A DNA stretch of 64,000 nucleotides from Conexibacter stalactiti (lineage in GTDB: Bacteria > Actinomycetota > Thermoleophilia > Solirubrobacterales > Solirubrobacteraceae), in the NCBI RefSeq assembly GCF_035967765.1, contig NZ_JAYWIT010000014.1. One strand, written 5' to 3'. The notes under the pieces were generated by a model. The model had not been told where the DNA came from. It did no database searches and saw only the letters and a list, made by a program, of their open reading frames with translations. Made by a program: the position numbers and the translations under genes. Below are positions 16,646-25,062 of this stretch, piece after piece. Within the stretch, counting starts at the first letter, position 1. The number at the start of each line of letters is the position of its first letter.

Positions 16646-17707
16646 ATGGGAAAGGCGATCGACTCTCGCTCGGCGTGGAGCCCCGCAACGTCAACATCAG
16701 TGAGCACCGAGCAGCTCGAGCTGGCAGCCCGCGCGGTCGCCTTCCCGCACGAGTCCGCCTTTCCGGTGCGCCGGGTGGTCGAGCGCCTCTCATTCGAGCA
16801 GGATGCGGTTCGTCACGAGGTTCGCATCGACGTCGATCTTCCGCTGCTCGAGACGCAGGGGGTCATCCCGCTGCACTCGCAGAGCAAGGAGACGCCGTCC
16901 CGTGGAGTGGAGGCGTCCGCTGAGACCGGCGTGCTGCTGCCGCTGGCGACCCGGCGAGAAGCCGGCGCGATCGCGGTGATCGCGCTGCAGCTCGCGCTCG
17001 CCGGCTGCGGTCGGTCGGTGTCGCGTGACGAAGAACGTCTGCTCACGCGTCTCGTCCTCGAGCGGACAGACGAGTCGTTGCAGATCGTGGAGGAGCTGAG
17101 CCGCGCACGTCCGGAGTGGTTCCGCGACGCCACCGTTCATCGTCTGATCGACCTCTTCTCCCGGCACGCGCTCCTCTGCGTCGTCGTGCCGTGTGACGGC
17201 CGACGTCGCGTCGTGAGCTTCCGCTGGTACAGCGAGGACAAACACACGGCTCGGCGAGGGTTCGCGCCGTGGCGCTCCTCCTCACGGCACGTCGTGTTGA
17301 ACACGCCGACGCCGCCAGCCGATTCGTACCACTATTCGGTCGCGCCGCCTCCCGGGTTTCGTGTCGAGTCAACGCACCTCTCGTCGATGACGCCCGACGG
17401 CGTCCACGGTGTCCACCCGCACTCCGCGCTCGGCAGTCCCGCCGTGGAGACGACAACCGTCGTCCTGCGGCGCGAGAACGCATGGCTCAGGCCGGTTCTC
17501 CTGCTGTCCAGCGCGTACGCGCTGCTCGCCCTCCTGTTCCTCACGCCGATCCCGGCCGGCGCGCTCGCCGCGACGTTCGCCGCCTTGTTCGGGTACGCCG
17601 CGGGCACGACTCGTCTCTGGAGCGGCGATCGCGGGGGGACGGGGACCACCGCGTTGACGCCTGGTCGATCCCGCGCGCCCGCGTCACATCCGGAGGACTC
17701 CGCATGA
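16646..17707 (+). CDS. Unrecognised membrane protein heading a toxin-antitoxin operon
   Basis: A protein of about 353 residues with no family I recognise. The N-terminal 240 residues look soluble and mixed alpha/beta, including a run RRVVSFRWYSEDK and a beta-like SYHYSVAPPPGFRVES. The C-terminus has two adjacent hydrophobic helices (WLRPVLLLSSAYALLALLFL and IPAGALAATFAALFGYAAG, about 285-328) and a basic tail, so it is probably membrane-anchored with most of the protein on one side. Its stop overlaps the antitoxin ATG (ATGA), which strongly couples it to the downstream pair. Codon use is more relaxed at third positions than in flanking genes, a possible sign of transfer. ATG 16646 is a guess; GTG 16700 (STEQLELAAR) is an alternative. 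Confidence 0.6.
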   Translation: MGKAIDSRSAWSPATSTSVSTEQLELAARAVAFPHESAFPVRRVVERLSFEQDAVRHEVRIDVDLPLLETQGVIPLHSQSKETPSRGVEASAETGVLLPLATRREAGAIAVIALQLALAGCGRSVSRDEERLLTRLVLERTDESLQIVEELSRARPEWFRDATVHRLIDLFSRHALLCVVVPCDGRRRVVSFRWYSEDKHTARRGFAPWRSSSRHVVLNTPTPPADSYHYSVAPPPGFRVESTHLSSMTPDGVHGVHPHSALGSPAVETTTVVLRRENAWLRPVLLLSSAYALLALLFLTPIPAGALAATFAALFGYAAGTTRLWSGDRGGTGTTALTPGRSRAPASHPEDSA

Positions 17708-18171
17708 GCGTCGAGGGCTGGGAACAGCAGAAGCTGGAGGACGAGATCCAGGCGGTCACGTCGCTCGCCAGCGGCTCGTTCCGGCGGATCGCCGCGCGCA
17801 GTCCCGAGATGGATCTCGACGAGCTCGACGGCTACACCGTCGAGGAGGCGGCGCGTCTGCTGAACCGCGAGGTGACGGCCATCCACGGTGACCTCGCGGC
17901 GCGGCGCATGCTCGTGTTCGAGTCTGAGGACGGCCCGGCCCTCCCGGCGTTTCAATTCTCCGATGGCGCACCGGCCGCGGTCCTTCCAGTCGTCGCTCAG
18001 ATTCTCGACGTCCTCGGGCCCGTGTGCATCGATCCGCGAACGCTCACCGCGTGGTTCGTCGCGCCGAAAGAGGACCTCGACCACCGCCGCCCGATGGAGT
18101 GCCTCTCAACTCCGGAGCTTCACGACGCGATCGTGCTGGCCGCACGACGCGATGCGGCTCGGCTTGCGTGA
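17704..18171 (+). CDS. MbcA/ParS/Xre-type antitoxin of a RES toxin module
   Basis: A 155-residue protein. The N-terminal half contains a short helix-turn-helix-like stretch (LDGYTVEEAARLLNREVTAI, about 40-58). The C-terminal half ends in the hallmark of antitoxins that cap RES toxins: an RTLTAWFVAPKEDLDHRRPMECL segment followed by an LHDAIVLAARR helix, which in characterised pairs blocks the NAD-binding cleft of the toxin. It starts inside the stop of the membrane-protein gene and ends next to the RES gene, so the three genes form one translationally coupled operon. Autoregulation through the DNA-binding half is expected from known pairs. Confidence 0.78.
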   Translation: MSVEGWEQQKLEDEIQAVTSLASGSFRRIAARSPEMDLDELDGYTVEEAARLLNREVTAIHGDLAARRMLVFESEDGPALPAFQFSDGAPAAVLPVVAQILDVLGPVCIDPRTLTAWFVAPKEDLDHRRPMECLSTPELHDAIVLAARRDAARLA

Positions 18172-18173
18172 CG

Positions 18174-18755
18174 ATGAACAACTTTCCGCAGCACGTCGTC
18201 GATCACGGCAGTCTCCTCTATCGCATCCACCATGCGGCGAACGGTGCGTGGTTCTTTCGCGCCGACGGACTGTTCCGTTTCGATCTGACGGATCGCCCCG
18301 GCCACGGGACCTGCTACTTCGCGGAGTCGCCGCTCGGCGCGTTCGTCGAGACGTTGCAGAGCTTTCGCAGCATTTCGCTGCCGCGAGCCGAGATCGCGGG
18401 CCGCAGACTGTTCGCTGTGAAGGCCGACTTCGCGTTGGTGCTCGCGGACGTTACGGACAACGCTGCCGGTCGCTACGGGATCGACGCGTCCGTCGGGGCG
18501 AGCTCCGCCAGCGACTACGCGCATAGTCAGGCGCTCGCGACGAGAGCATTCGACGCGGGCTTCGCCGGTATTCGGTATCACGTCCGCAACGATCTCTCGC
18601 AGAGATTGGTCGGTGTCGCGCTGTTCGGGCCGACGGGTCCGCATGGCGACGACCTCTGGCCCGGCGACGACCAGGCGATCGGGGAAGAGATCGTGGCGCT
18701 GGCATGCCGCGACCTCTACTTCCGGACGCGCGGGCCGCTGCTCGATCCGGCGTAG
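18174..18755 (+). CDS. RES-domain toxin (NAD+-consuming family)
   Basis: A 193-residue RES-domain protein. The diagnostic N-terminal pattern is present: LYRIHHAANGAWFFRADGLFRFD (first Arg of the RES motif), followed by GTCYFAESPLGAFVETL with the conserved Glu, and a later Ser/His-containing region (GFAGIRYHVRNDLSQ). Characterised RES toxins (MbcT, ParT-like) degrade or phosphorolyse NAD+ or ADP-ribosylate PRPP synthetase, and are neutralised by the antitoxin encoded just upstream. An ATG at 18174 and a GTG at 18168 (overlapping the antitoxin stop as GTGA) are both possible starts. The gene converges on the F420 oxidoreductase gene with 2 bases between stops. Confidence 0.85.
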   Translation: MNNFPQHVVDHGSLLYRIHHAANGAWFFRADGLFRFDLTDRPGHGTCYFAESPLGAFVETLQSFRSISLPRAEIAGRRLFAVKADFALVLADVTDNAAGRYGIDASVGASSASDYAHSQALATRAFDAGFAGIRYHVRNDLSQRLVGVALFGPTGPHGDDLWPGDDQAIGEEIVALACRDLYFRTRGPLLDPA

Positions 18756-18757
18756 CC

Positions 18758-19714
18758 TCAACCCCCGTCGAACCGCGGCAGCACCTCGGCCGCCCACGTC
18801 TCGAAGAAGGCGTCCTGCAGCGGGCCGACCTGCTGCACGTACAACTCGTCGACGCCCGCGTCGGCGTACGCCTGCAGCGCGGCGACGTGCTCGTCGATGT
18901 CGGGGCCGCAGGGGGTCGGCGAGTCGGCGATCATCTGCTCGGAGACCAGCTCGACCGCCTGCTCGAAGTGCGGCGGGGTGGGGAGGACCTGCGCCAGCTC
19001 GCCCGGCAGCGCCTCGTTGGGCCAGAGACGGTGGACGGTCTTGACGGCGTCGCCCTTGTCGGGCCCGAAGCAGACCTTCGTGCCGGCCTGGACCGGACCT
19101 CTTCCGCCCTCGCGGCGGAACTGGTCGATCAGCTGCTGGTCGGGGCTGGTGGTCGCGAAGCCGTCGCCGACGCGCGCCGCCAGCGACGCGGCCTTCGGCC
19201 CGAAGGCGGAGACGATCACCGGCGGCGGCTCGTCCGGCACGTCGTAGAGGCGCGCGTGCTCGACGGCGTAGTGGGTGCCGTCGTGGTGGACGACGCTGCC
19301 GGTCCACAGCTCGCGCATCACCGCGATCGCCTCCTCGAGCATCTCGATCCGCTCGTCGGCACCGGGCCAGCGGTCGCCGAGGATGTGCTCGTTGAGCGCC
19401 TCGCCGCTGCCGACGCCGAACGTGAAGCGGCCGCCGAGCAACAGCGCGCTGGTCGCCGCCGCCTGCGCGGTCACGGCCGGGTGGATCCGCATCGTCGGGC
19501 AGGTGACGCCCGTGCCGAGCGGCAGGTCGGTCGCCTGCGCGATCGCGCCGATCACCGACCAGACGAACGGGCTGTGGCCCTGCTCGTCGATCCACGGGTG
19601 GTAGTGGTCGGAGATCCACAGCGCGCTGAAGCCGGCCTGCTCGGCGCGGATCGCCTGCGCGACGAGGTCTCTGGGCCCGAACTCTTCGCTGGAGAGGAAG
19701 CAGCCGATTCTCAT
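18758..19714 (-). CDS. F420-dependent LLM-class oxidoreductase (glucose-6-phosphate-dehydrogenase-like family)
   Basis: A 318-residue TIM-barrel protein of the luciferase-like monooxygenase superfamily in the F420-dependent branch. Recognisable motifs are the N-terminal RIGCFLSSEEF, WISDHYHPW (substrate/cofactor His), GTGVTCPTMRIHPAVTAQAAAT and LGGRFTFGVGSGEALNEHI, which follow the F420 glucose-6-phosphate dehydrogenase (TIGR03557-like) pattern closely. It probably transfers hydride between cofactor F420 and a sugar phosphate or hydroxy substrate; the substrate is not certain, since many paralogues differ. Its presence indicates an F420-producing actinobacterium. It stands alone between the RES module and the Rieske-FAD gene. 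Confidence 0.85.
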   Translation of the reverse strand: MRIGCFLSSEEFGPRDLVAQAIRAEQAGFSALWISDHYHPWIDEQGHSPFVWSVIGAIAQATDLPLGTGVTCPTMRIHPAVTAQAAATSALLLGGRFTFGVGSGEALNEHILGDRWPGADERIEMLEEAIAVMRELWTGSVVHHDGTHYAVEHARLYDVPDEPPPVIVSAFGPKAASLAARVGDGFATTSPDQQLIDQFRREGGRGPVQAGTKVCFGPDKGDAVKTVHRLWPNEALPGELAQVLPTPPHFEQAVELVSEQMIADSPTPCGPDIDEHVAALQAYADAGVDELYVQQVGPLQDAFFETWAAEVLPRFDGG

Positions 19715-19763
19715 GGCAGATCCGTTACCCGCCGGGTCGGCTCGCTAACAACGAGCGGCACCG

Positions 19764-21272
19764 CTACAGCTCCCGTCGCGGCAGCGGCTCGGCGGCGGGA
19801 CCGGCGAGGACGGTGCCGTCGGGGTCGAAGCGGGAGCCGTGGCAGGGGCAGTCCCAGCTGCGCTCGGCGCCGTTCCAGTGCAGCAGGCAGCCGAGGTGGG
19901 TGCAGCGCAGCGAGACGGCGTGGAGCGTGCCGTCGTCGTCGCGGAAGGCGCCGACCTTGCCGAGGCCGGAGCGGACGACGCGCGCCTCGCCGGCCGGGAC
20001 CTCGTCGGGCGACGCCTCCGCGGGCGTGAGGCGGTCGCCGATCAGGTGTGCGCCGACGTGCAGCTGCGCCTTCGCGAACTGCGGCGCGGCGCTCAGCGTC
20101 AGCCGGTTGGGGTCCAGCAGCTCTGCGAACGCGGGCGTGCGGCCGGCGATCAGGTCGGCGACGACGCGCGCGCCGGCGGTCGCGTTCGTCATGCCCCACT
20201 TCTGGTGGCCGGCGTTGACGAAGAGGTGCCTGGAGTGCGGCGTGTAGGGGCCGGCGTACGGCAGTCTGTCGACCGGCGAGCCGTCCTGGGTCGACCAGCG
20301 GTGGGGGATGTCGATCACGTCGAACTGCTCGCGCGCGAACCGTTCCAGCGCCTCGTAGCGCTGCGGCTGCGCGTCGCCGGAGCCGGTCGCGTGACCCTCG
20401 CCGCCGACAAGCACCCAGCGCTCGCCGCCCGCGTCGCTGTAGGGCCGGATCGAGCGGGTCGGCTCGCCGGCGCTGATTGCCATCGTCGCGGGCAGCTCGC
20501 CGCGCACGCGCGCGGCGACGAGGTACGAGCGGACCGCCTCGGTGCGCGTGAAGAAGAGGCCGCGGTCGAGCAGCGGGTAGTTGGTCGCGACGACGACCGC
20601 CCCGGCCGTGACGGAGCGGCCGTCGTCGGTCGTGATCGTGCAGGGCGAGCCGTCGTCGACGTGGACGACGGCGCTCTGCTCGAAGACGTGGCACTCCTCG
20701 CCCGGGATCGCGGCCGCGAGCGCGCGCAGGTAGCGGACGGGGTGGAACTGGGCCTGCTCGTCGAGCCGCACCGCGCCCGCGGCCGCGAACGGCAGCGCCG
20801 CCTCGGCGCCGTTGGTCGTGACGGGCAGGCCGGCGGCGCGGGCGGCCTCGGCCGTCCGCTGCACCGCGTCGAGCTGCTCGGCGTCGGCGGCGTAGGTGAT
20901 GTCGGGCAGCCGCTCCCAGGCGCAGTCGATCGCCCGCTCGCGCACAGTCGCGGCGATCCACTCGATCGCCTCCGACGACGCCCGCGCGTAGGCGGCGACC
21001 GTCTCGTCGCCGTGCAGCCGGCGGATCTCGGCGAGCTTGGTCTGCTGCAGCGCGCTCGCCTTCGCGGTCGTGAAGCCGCTCGCGCCGCCCGCGACCCGGC
21101 CCCGTTCCAACAGCGCGACGCGCGCGCCGTCCTGCTTGCACAGCAGCGCGGTCGTGACGCCGGAGATCCCGCCGCCGATCACCGCGACGTCGACCGTCAG
21201 GTCCTCGGCCAGGCGCGGGAAGCCGGCGCCCGGCTCCTCACCGGCGATCCAGATCGGTTCGTTCGGACTCAC
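19764..21272 (-). CDS. FAD-dependent (DadA-type) oxidoreductase with C-terminal Rieske [2Fe-2S] domain
   Basis: A 502-residue two-domain protein. The N-terminal dinucleotide-binding motif VAVIGGGISGVTTALL (about 30-45) and the GGASGFTTAKAS segment belong to the glycine-oxidase/DadA flavoprotein family. The C-terminal 100 residues are a Rieske cluster domain with both ligand boxes, CTHLGC and CPCHGSRF, giving Cys-His and Cys-His ligands for a [2Fe-2S] centre. Such fusions occur across actinobacteria and cyanobacteria; they oxidise an amine or similar substrate with electrons leaving through the iron-sulfur centre, but the substrate is unknown. It lies 65 bases downstream of the haem-peroxidase-like gene on the same strand and has its own space upstream, so co-transcription is possible. 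Confidence 0.88.
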   Translation of the reverse strand: MSPNEPIWIAGEEPGAGFPRLAEDLTVDVAVIGGGISGVTTALLCKQDGARVALLERGRVAGGASGFTTAKASALQQTKLAEIRRLHGDETVAAYARASSEAIEWIAATVRERAIDCAWERLPDITYAADAEQLDAVQRTAEAARAAGLPVTTNGAEAALPFAAAGAVRLDEQAQFHPVRYLRALAAAIPGEECHVFEQSAVVHVDDGSPCTITTDDGRSVTAGAVVVATNYPLLDRGLFFTRTEAVRSYLVAARVRGELPATMAISAGEPTRSIRPYSDAGGERWVLVGGEGHATGSGDAQPQRYEALERFAREQFDVIDIPHRWSTQDGSPVDRLPYAGPYTPHSRHLFVNAGHQKWGMTNATAGARVVADLIAGRTPAFAELLDPNRLTLSAAPQFAKAQLHVGAHLIGDRLTPAEASPDEVPAGEARVVRSGLGKVGAFRDDDGTLHAVSLRCTHLGCLLHWNGAERSWDCPCHGSRFDPDGTVLAGPAAEPLPRREL

Positions 21273-21337
21273 AACGCCTCCTCGGTCGCATGGCCGACAC
21301 CTACCCCGTGACGGCGTCGCGATCTCGGCGGGTCAGA

Positions 21338-22669
21338 TCAGACAGGGGGAACGAGGATGTCGGCCAGGCCGAAGGCGCCGGCGCGGCGGGCCGGCAGCGT
21401 CGGCATCCAACCGGGATCGAGCGAGCGGAACGAGGCGGGATCGGCGTCGATGATCCCGACCAGCACCTCGCCGACGATCCGGCCTCCGACGGGGCCCAGC
21501 TGCTCGCCCTCGTGCAGGGCGTCGGCCTCCTTGAGGATGTAGAACCACAGCGGCGTCTCGCCGTCCCAGCCGTACTGCGCGAGCCCGACCTGCTCGGCGC
21601 TCAGCGCCGGCACGCCGAGCCGGTCGGCGATCGCCTCGCCCGAGGCGAGGCCGACGGCCTGGCCGCGTTGCAGGTCGCGGGTGGCGAGCGACGCGTAGTC
21701 GCTGCCGGGCTCGGAGCCGGAGACCTGAGTCGGGAGCGCGATCAGCGGCGCCGGCAGCCGCCCGTCGATGCGCTCGGAGCGCTGGGCCGGGGCGTGGCCG
21801 GCGACGTCGATCTGCAGCGTCCAGTCGACGGCGTGCTCGGGCGGGACCGGGCCGAAGCCCATCAGGTCCGGGAACAGCGGACGGGCGCCGAGCCGCTCGT
21901 TGACGCGATAGCGGTTGCGGATCTGCGCGTGGCCGTAGCGGTAGGCGGCGTCGGCGAACTCGAACGGGATGTAGGGGTCGCTGTCGATCCGGAACAGCCG
22001 CGGGCCGCTCTCCAGCAGCTCGGCGGTCAGCTCGGCGCCGATCAGCCCGGGCAGGAACTCGCGCAGGATCACGTGCTGGTAATGCCACGTGGCGGCCTGG
22101 CGCGCCGCGTCGAAGAGCTGCTCGTCGGCGACCCCGTCGTCGCGCAGGCGATCGACGAGCCGGTTGTGCAGCTTGACGAAGGCGACCGCGAGCTGGCTGG
22201 TGAAGAGCTGCACGTCGTTGCGCGGATCGCCGACGAGGGCGATCCCCTCGTGGTTGCGCGGGAGGTCGCTGCCGTTCGGCGCGAGCAGGAGCTTCGCGGG
22301 GTCGTCGCTGCGGTAGAGATACGGCATGCCGACCGGGCCCGCGCCGTAGAGGCCCTCGAGGTCGGCCTTCGGGGCGCGGGCGTTGCGCAGCTCGGCGGTC
22401 GCGGCGCGATCGACCAACGGCGAGCGGTCGGCCGTGATGTCGTGGGCGATGAACTGCCCGAAGAACGGCCACACCGCCGCGACCGCGGAGTCGGCGTCGT
22501 CGGTGACGTCGGCGCCGTCGCAGGGGCCGCCGGGACGGCCGAGCGCGTGCAGCGCCGTCTCGTCGGCGGTCAGCGGCGGCAGGTCGTCGAACAGCAGGCG
22601 GTAGCGCCCGCCGAAGATCGGCGCGTCGACGCGCGCAGGAGCGAGGCAGTGGTCTCGGGCGATGTCCAT
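21338..22669 (-). CDS. Animal-type haem peroxidase family protein
   Basis: A 443-residue protein of the peroxidase-cyclooxygenase superfamily. The distal haem region is seen as FFGQFIAHDIT (about 67-77), where the His-Asp of the GQFxxHD motif act in peroxide cleavage and calcium/haem linkage. The proximal part has VAFVKLHNRLVDRL and the REFLPGLIG and YRYGHAQIRNRYRV segments, the latter containing the expected proximal His. No signal peptide is visible, so it is probably cytoplasmic. Bacterial members oxidise small organics or halides with hydrogen peroxide. The start MDIARDHC at 22669 follows GAGAGGACC; the longer upstream reading has no support. Confidence 0.82.
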   Translation of the reverse strand: MDIARDHCLAPARVDAPIFGGRYRLLFDDLPPLTADETALHALGRPGGPCDGADVTDDADSAVAAVWPFFGQFIAHDITADRSPLVDRAATAELRNARAPKADLEGLYGAGPVGMPYLYRSDDPAKLLLAPNGSDLPRNHEGIALVGDPRNDVQLFTSQLAVAFVKLHNRLVDRLRDDGVADEQLFDAARQAATWHYQHVILREFLPGLIGAELTAELLESGPRLFRIDSDPYIPFEFADAAYRYGHAQIRNRYRVNERLGARPLFPDLMGFGPVPPEHAVDWTLQIDVAGHAPAQRSERIDGRLPAPLIALPTQVSGSEPGSDYASLATRDLQRGQAVGLASGEAIADRLGVPALSAEQVGLAQYGWDGETPLWFYILKEADALHEGEQLGPVGGRIVGEVLVGIIDADPASFRSLDPGWMPTLPARRAGAFGLADILVPPV

Positions 22670-22694
22670 GGCGGTGGTCCTCTCGGGTCGAGCG

Positions 22695-23027
22695 TCAGGG
22701 CGACGCGTTCTGCCATTGCGATGCGAACAGCTCATGTCCGATGCGCCAGCGCAGCAGCTGCTCGCCCGCCGTCAGGCTGTCGCTGTCGTGCACGTCGAGG
22801 CGCACGCCGTCGCGCGCCGTTCGCAGCTGCGGGTGGGCCGCGACGATCGGGCTCACCAGCTCGGCGCTGAGGAAGATCGTCAGCGCGCCCGACTCGAGGT
22901 CGAGCGTCGCGATGCGGGCACCGGCGCGGCGGATCGTCGCGCGGTCGCGACGCTGGTCGACGTCGACGTACGGCGAGGACTCGGCGTGCCGCAGGAGCGC
23001 CTGCGCGTCGCTCAGCGCGCTGCTCAT
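22695..23027 (-). CDS. Conserved hypothetical protein, 110 residues
   Basis: A small soluble protein that I do not recognise with confidence. It has an amphipathic N-terminal helix, a beta-like middle (TLDLESGALTIFLSAELVSPIV) and a C-terminal helix with WRIGHELFASQW. The middle vaguely resembles small luciferase-family (DUF5519-like) domains, but this is weak. Its ATG overlaps the stop of the 34-codon reading frame upstream (ATGA), and it lies 25 bases before the haem-peroxidase gene on the same strand, so the three are probably co-transcribed. Confidence 0.6.
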   Translation of the reverse strand: MSSALSDAQALLRHAESSPYVDVDQRRDRATIRRAGARIATLDLESGALTIFLSAELVSPIVAAHPQLRTARDGVRLDVHDSDSLTAGEQLLRWRIGHELFASQWQNASP

Positions 23028-23128
23028 GCGCGCGCCGCCCGCAGGATCAGCTTCGTGACGGTCGGCAGCGCGAGGCTCACGCAGGCGACGGCGACGGTCG
23101 CGGTCGCGGTCTTGCGCGGAAAGGCCAT
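23024..23128 (-). CDS. Small hydrophobic peptide, 34 residues, translationally coupled
   Basis: A short frame starting MAFPRKTATATVAVACV and continuing with a hydrophobic helix (VAVACVSLALPTVTKLIL) then ending LRAARA. It has a good ribosome binding site (AAGGAG, 10 bases before the ATG at 23128), a basic N-terminus and one predicted membrane segment or signal-like helix. Its stop overlaps the start of the downstream 110-residue gene as ATGA. The combination of ribosome binding site and overlap supports real translation; function is unknown. Confidence 0.5.
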   Translation of the reverse strand: MAFPRKTATATVAVACVSLALPTVTKLILRAARA

Positions 23129-23230
23129 GGGAACCAGCTCCTTCGGGTCGGGTCAGATCGGGTCGTGGGGGAGGGCGCCGGCCGCGCCGCGCCCCCGCGA
23201 AGGGGCACGGCGCGGCGGTGAAACGCGCGG

Positions 23231-24199
23231 TCAGGCGGGGTGCAGCGCCGTCCGCAGCGTGGCGACGGCCTGGGCGACCGCGGCCCGCGTCGCGCGCGTG
23301 CCGCTGAGCGGGTTGAGCATCATGAAGTCGTGCGTGATGCCGTCGTAGCGCACGGTCGTGACCGCCACACCGGCCGCGCGCAGGCGACTCGCGTACGCCT
23401 CGCCCTCGTCGCGCAGGACGTCGGCCTCGTCGACGATCAGCAGCGCCGGCGGCAGGCCGCGCAGCTGCGCGTCGGTCGCCCGCAGCGGCGCGGCGAACGG
23501 CTCGGAGCGCTGCTCGACGTCGGGCGCGTAGGCGTCCCAGAACCACGCCATCGCCTTCGCGGTGAGGTAGTAGCCCTCGGCGAACTGCTCGTAGGAGCCG
23601 GTGTCCATCGCGGCGTCGGTGACCGGGTAGTACATCGACTGGTGCACGAAGCGCACGTCGCCGCGCTCCTGCGCCATCAGCGCGATCGCCGCGGTCATGC
23701 AGCCGCCGACCGAATCGCCGGCGATCGCGATCCGCTCCGGGTCGAGCCCGTTGGCCGCGCCCTCGCCGACGATCCACCGTGCCGTCGCGTAGCCCTGCTC
23801 GATCGCGACCGGGTAGCGGGCCTCGGGCGAGCGGTCGTACTCGACGAACGCGACGGCCGCACCGGCGCCGACCGCCAGCTCGCGCACGAGCCGGTCGTGT
23901 GTGCCGGCGTTGCCGAGCACCCAGCCGCCGCCGTGGATGTAGAGGATCACGGGCAGCGTGCCCTCGGCGCCGGCCGGGCGCACGATCCGCACGCGCACGT
24001 CGCCGACGTCGGCGGGGACGGTGATCCAGCGCTCGCCGACCGGCAGCTTCTCGATCGGCGCCGCCTGCACGTCGTCGAGCACGGCGCGGGCCGCGTCCGG
24101 CGTCAGCTCGTAGAGGAACGGCGGCGTCGAGGTCGCCTCGGCGAACTGCTGCGCGGCCGGCTCCAGCACGACCGGCGTGTGTGTCGTCGTGGCGGACAT
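23231..24199 (-). CDS. Alpha/beta hydrolase of the hormone-sensitive lipase (HSL) family
   Basis: A 322-residue carboxylesterase. The oxyanion-hole motif HGGGW (in LYIHGGGWVLGN, about 90-101) and the nucleophile elbow GDSVGG (in IAIAGDSVGGCMTAA) are diagnostic for the HSL/bacterial family IV. The remaining triad is the Asp in LLIVDEADVLRDEG and the His in GITHDFMML. It probably hydrolyses short acyl esters or lactones. Its ATG overlaps the stop of the neighbouring alpha/beta hydrolase gene by one base (TGATG), so the two hydrolases are co-translated from the promoter region at about 24.95-25.1 kb. Confidence 0.9.
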   Translation of the reverse strand: MSATTTHTPVVLEPAAQQFAEATSTPPFLYELTPDAARAVLDDVQAAPIEKLPVGERWITVPADVGDVRVRIVRPAGAEGTLPVILYIHGGGWVLGNAGTHDRLVRELAVGAGAAVAFVEYDRSPEARYPVAIEQGYATARWIVGEGAANGLDPERIAIAGDSVGGCMTAAIALMAQERGDVRFVHQSMYYPVTDAAMDTGSYEQFAEGYYLTAKAMAWFWDAYAPDVEQRSEPFAAPLRATDAQLRGLPPALLIVDEADVLRDEGEAYASRLRAAGVAVTTVRYDGITHDFMMLNPLSGTRATRAAVAQAVATLRTALHPA

Positions 24200-24915
24200 C
24201 ACGCCGCCGCCGCGTGCAGGTGCGCGGCCTCCAGGATCAGGCCCGCGGTCTCGTCCGGGCGCGAGACGGCGATCGCGTGCGAGGCGCCGTAGATCTCGAC
24301 CGTGCGATGGGCGTTCGCGCGCTCGGCCAGCGAGCGCTGCAGGGTCGCGGGGATGTTGTGGTCCTCGGTGCCGAAGATGAAGAACGACGGCAGCTGCTGC
24401 CACAGCGGGTTCGGTCCCGTCGGCTCCTCCAGCGCGGCCTTCGCGATCGGGCGCTGGGTCGCGCCCATCAGCCCGGCCTCGTGCTTGGGGACGTCGGAGC
24501 AGAACTGCGCGTGGAAGCGGTCGCGGGCGATCAGCAGGTCGACCGACCCGTCGCGGCGCGGGACCGGGTTCAGCGCGGCGCCGAGCGTGCTGCCGGCGAA
24601 GCGCTGTGACAGCTCGATGCAGCTCTCGCCGGTCGCGGGCGCGAAGGCGCCGACGTAGACGAGCGCGGTGATGTCGCCGGCGTCGGCGTCGACGTTGGAG
24701 ATCACCGCGCCGCCGTAGGAGTGGCCGGCGAGCACGACCGGTCCCTCGATCGTGCGGACGAGGTCGCTGATCGCGCTCGCGTCCTCGGCGAGGCCGCGCA
24801 GCGGATTCGCGGCGGCGACGACCGGGTGGCCGGCGGCGTACAGGCGCTCGGCGACGCCGTTCCAGCTGGCGGACTCGGCGAAGGCGCCGTGGACGAGAAC
24901 GATGGTGGGCTGCAT
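24199..24915 (-). CDS. Alpha/beta hydrolase (EstC / salicylate-esterase-like)
   Basis: A 238-residue alpha/beta hydrolase. It begins TIVLVHGAFAESASWNGV (HG oxyanion motif), has the nucleophile elbow GHSYGG (in VVLAGHSYGGAVI, about 61-73), and ends with GASHAIAVSRPDE (catalytic His). This pattern belongs to the small esterases similar to plant methyl-salicylate esterases and bacterial EstC. The gene is first in a two-hydrolase unit and diverges from the NmrA-like oxidoreductase gene. The 220-base gap between them contains a long inverted repeat, so both directions may answer to one regulator. Confidence 0.88.
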   Translation of the reverse strand: MQPTIVLVHGAFAESASWNGVAERLYAAGHPVVAAANPLRGLAEDASAISDLVRTIEGPVVLAGHSYGGAVISNVDADAGDITALVYVGAFAPATGESCIELSQRFAGSTLGAALNPVPRRDGSVDLLIARDRFHAQFCSDVPKHEAGLMGATQRPIAKAALEEPTGPNPLWQQLPSFFIFGTEDHNIPATLQRSLAERANAHRTVEIYGASHAIAVSRPDETAGLILEAAHLHAAAA

Positions 24916-24993
24916 GCGGCGGTCCTTTCGGGTGGGCTTTCAGTGACCGCACCACCGTCGCCGCTCCCGCCGCGGATCGCTTCGGTCGGGATG

Positions 24994-25062
24994 CCCAGTC
25001 AGATGCCCGGGCGTGGTGACTGGGGACGATCCCGCCCGCGGGTCCCTGGGCATCCGACTGGG
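24994..25062. promoter_or_regulatory. Pair of inverted 15-base repeats in a divergent promoter region
   Basis: The word GGGCATCTGACTGGG on the minus strand (24994-25008) and GGGCATCCGACTGGG on the plus strand (25048-25062) differ at one base. Similarity continues downstream in each copy (CATCCCGACCG versus GATGCCGACGG), giving about 26 aligned bases. The copies face opposite directions, one toward each divergent gene, as expected for operators or extended promoter elements. Confidence 0.5.
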
